Shown: piece by piece, positions 15,945 to 16,317 of the stretch
Layout: every line of letters starts with the position of its first letter
Position numbering within the stretch: the stretch's first letter is position 1
Assembly (NCBI GenBank): GCA_910592205.1
Contig: CAJVPJ010000808.1
Coordinates: forward strand, 1-16,317
DNA: 16,317 nt
Direction: 5' to 3'
DNA from: Paraglomus occultum
Lineage: Eukaryota; Glomeromycota; Glomeromycetes; Paraglomerales; Paraglomeraceae
Notes under the pieces: generated by a model
Databases searched by the model: none
What the model saw: the letters and a program-made list of their open reading frames with translations, nothing else
What the model was told of the DNA's origin: nothing
Translations under genes and position numbers: made by a program

Positions 15945-16317
15945 TCTCTGACACAACTACCCCAAGAAGCTCGGTACTTTTTTGCACTCATGTGATATTT
16001 TCGGTGACATTATTGCACTTTTGGCCAGTAAACGATAACATTACAAATTGTTTTTTTGCTGTTACACACTTATCGCTCTTTTGGACTAGCTTCTATTTAC
16101 ATCTTTCCTGATAAAGATTCATGTTCTAAATCGAGAAAGCAGAAAATCAAAACAATCCAAATTAAGAAAAGTAAGGTATTACACATATCGATATGTTTAA
16201 TATAACTTTGTTCTCATCAGTTACCTCCCCTACCAGATATGGGGGATGGCTAAAGCGGGGGCAAATACATGAAATCATCAAATCAATAACAATTTTTTAA
16301 TTAAGTTATTGATGTTT
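15945..16317. other. Right edge with nothing recognised
   Basis: The sequence is AT-rich with two G/C runs near 16226-16262 (CCTCCCCTACC and GGGGGATGGC...GCGGGGGC). No gene, RNA or clear repeat was found. Confidence 0.45.

Overview
The window looks like nuclear DNA of an intron-rich, AT-rich fungus, probably an early-diverging lineage such as Mucoromycota or Zoopagomycota. The kingdom call rests on protein features: a RhoGDI with the fungal signatures YEKKF, RGHY and WSFDIKKDW, a Tfg2-like TFIIF beta subunit, an NSE1 beginning YGDTHRLFLQ, and a BRX1 with NPEFVSP. The phylum is inference. All recognisable genes use ordinary stop codons and GT-AG introns, and many introns are 60-130 bases long.

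Five conserved housekeeping genes could be rebuilt exon by exon with consistent reading phase. They are TFIIF beta (TFG2, minus, 1043-2526, 7 exons), the SMC5/6 RING subunit NSE1 (minus, 3325-4463, 6 exons), mitochondrial ribosomal protein L7/L12 (MRPL12, plus, about 5358-6159), Rho GDP-dissociation inhibitor (RDI1, minus, 6289-7608, 9 exons) and ribosome biogenesis factor BRX1 (minus, 12235-13709, 7 exons). They do not form a pathway; they are ordinary neighbours. NSE1 and MRPL12 diverge from a shared upstream region of about 650 bases. MRPL12 and RDI1 converge with only 129 bases between their stop codons.

Between RDI1 and BRX1 (about 7.7-12.2 kb) lies an island of decayed mobile DNA. It holds an unrecognised minus-strand pseudogene with several in-frame stops (8594-9006), a two-copy tandem repeat of about 83-86 bases, a broken Tc1-like transposase (9459-10066), an antisense scrap of LINE-type reverse transcriptase (about 10060-10300), and a broken mariner transposase (11027-11330). 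A poly-C tract (9030) and a poly-G tract (10948) lie inside it.

The right end (14.6-16.3 kb) is rich in repeats: a perfect 32-base palindrome, a 34-base tandem repeat, a cluster of TGCTATC motifs, three related hairpin-forming repeats, and one small ORF with an internal protein repeat. The left edge (1-590) has two adjacent minus-strand open stretches that may be exons of an unrecognised gene running off the window.

I found no convincing new biological system. The points most worth a second look are the two micro-exons, the unresolved MRPL12 start, the mariner relic in a fungal setting, and the repeat field at the right end.
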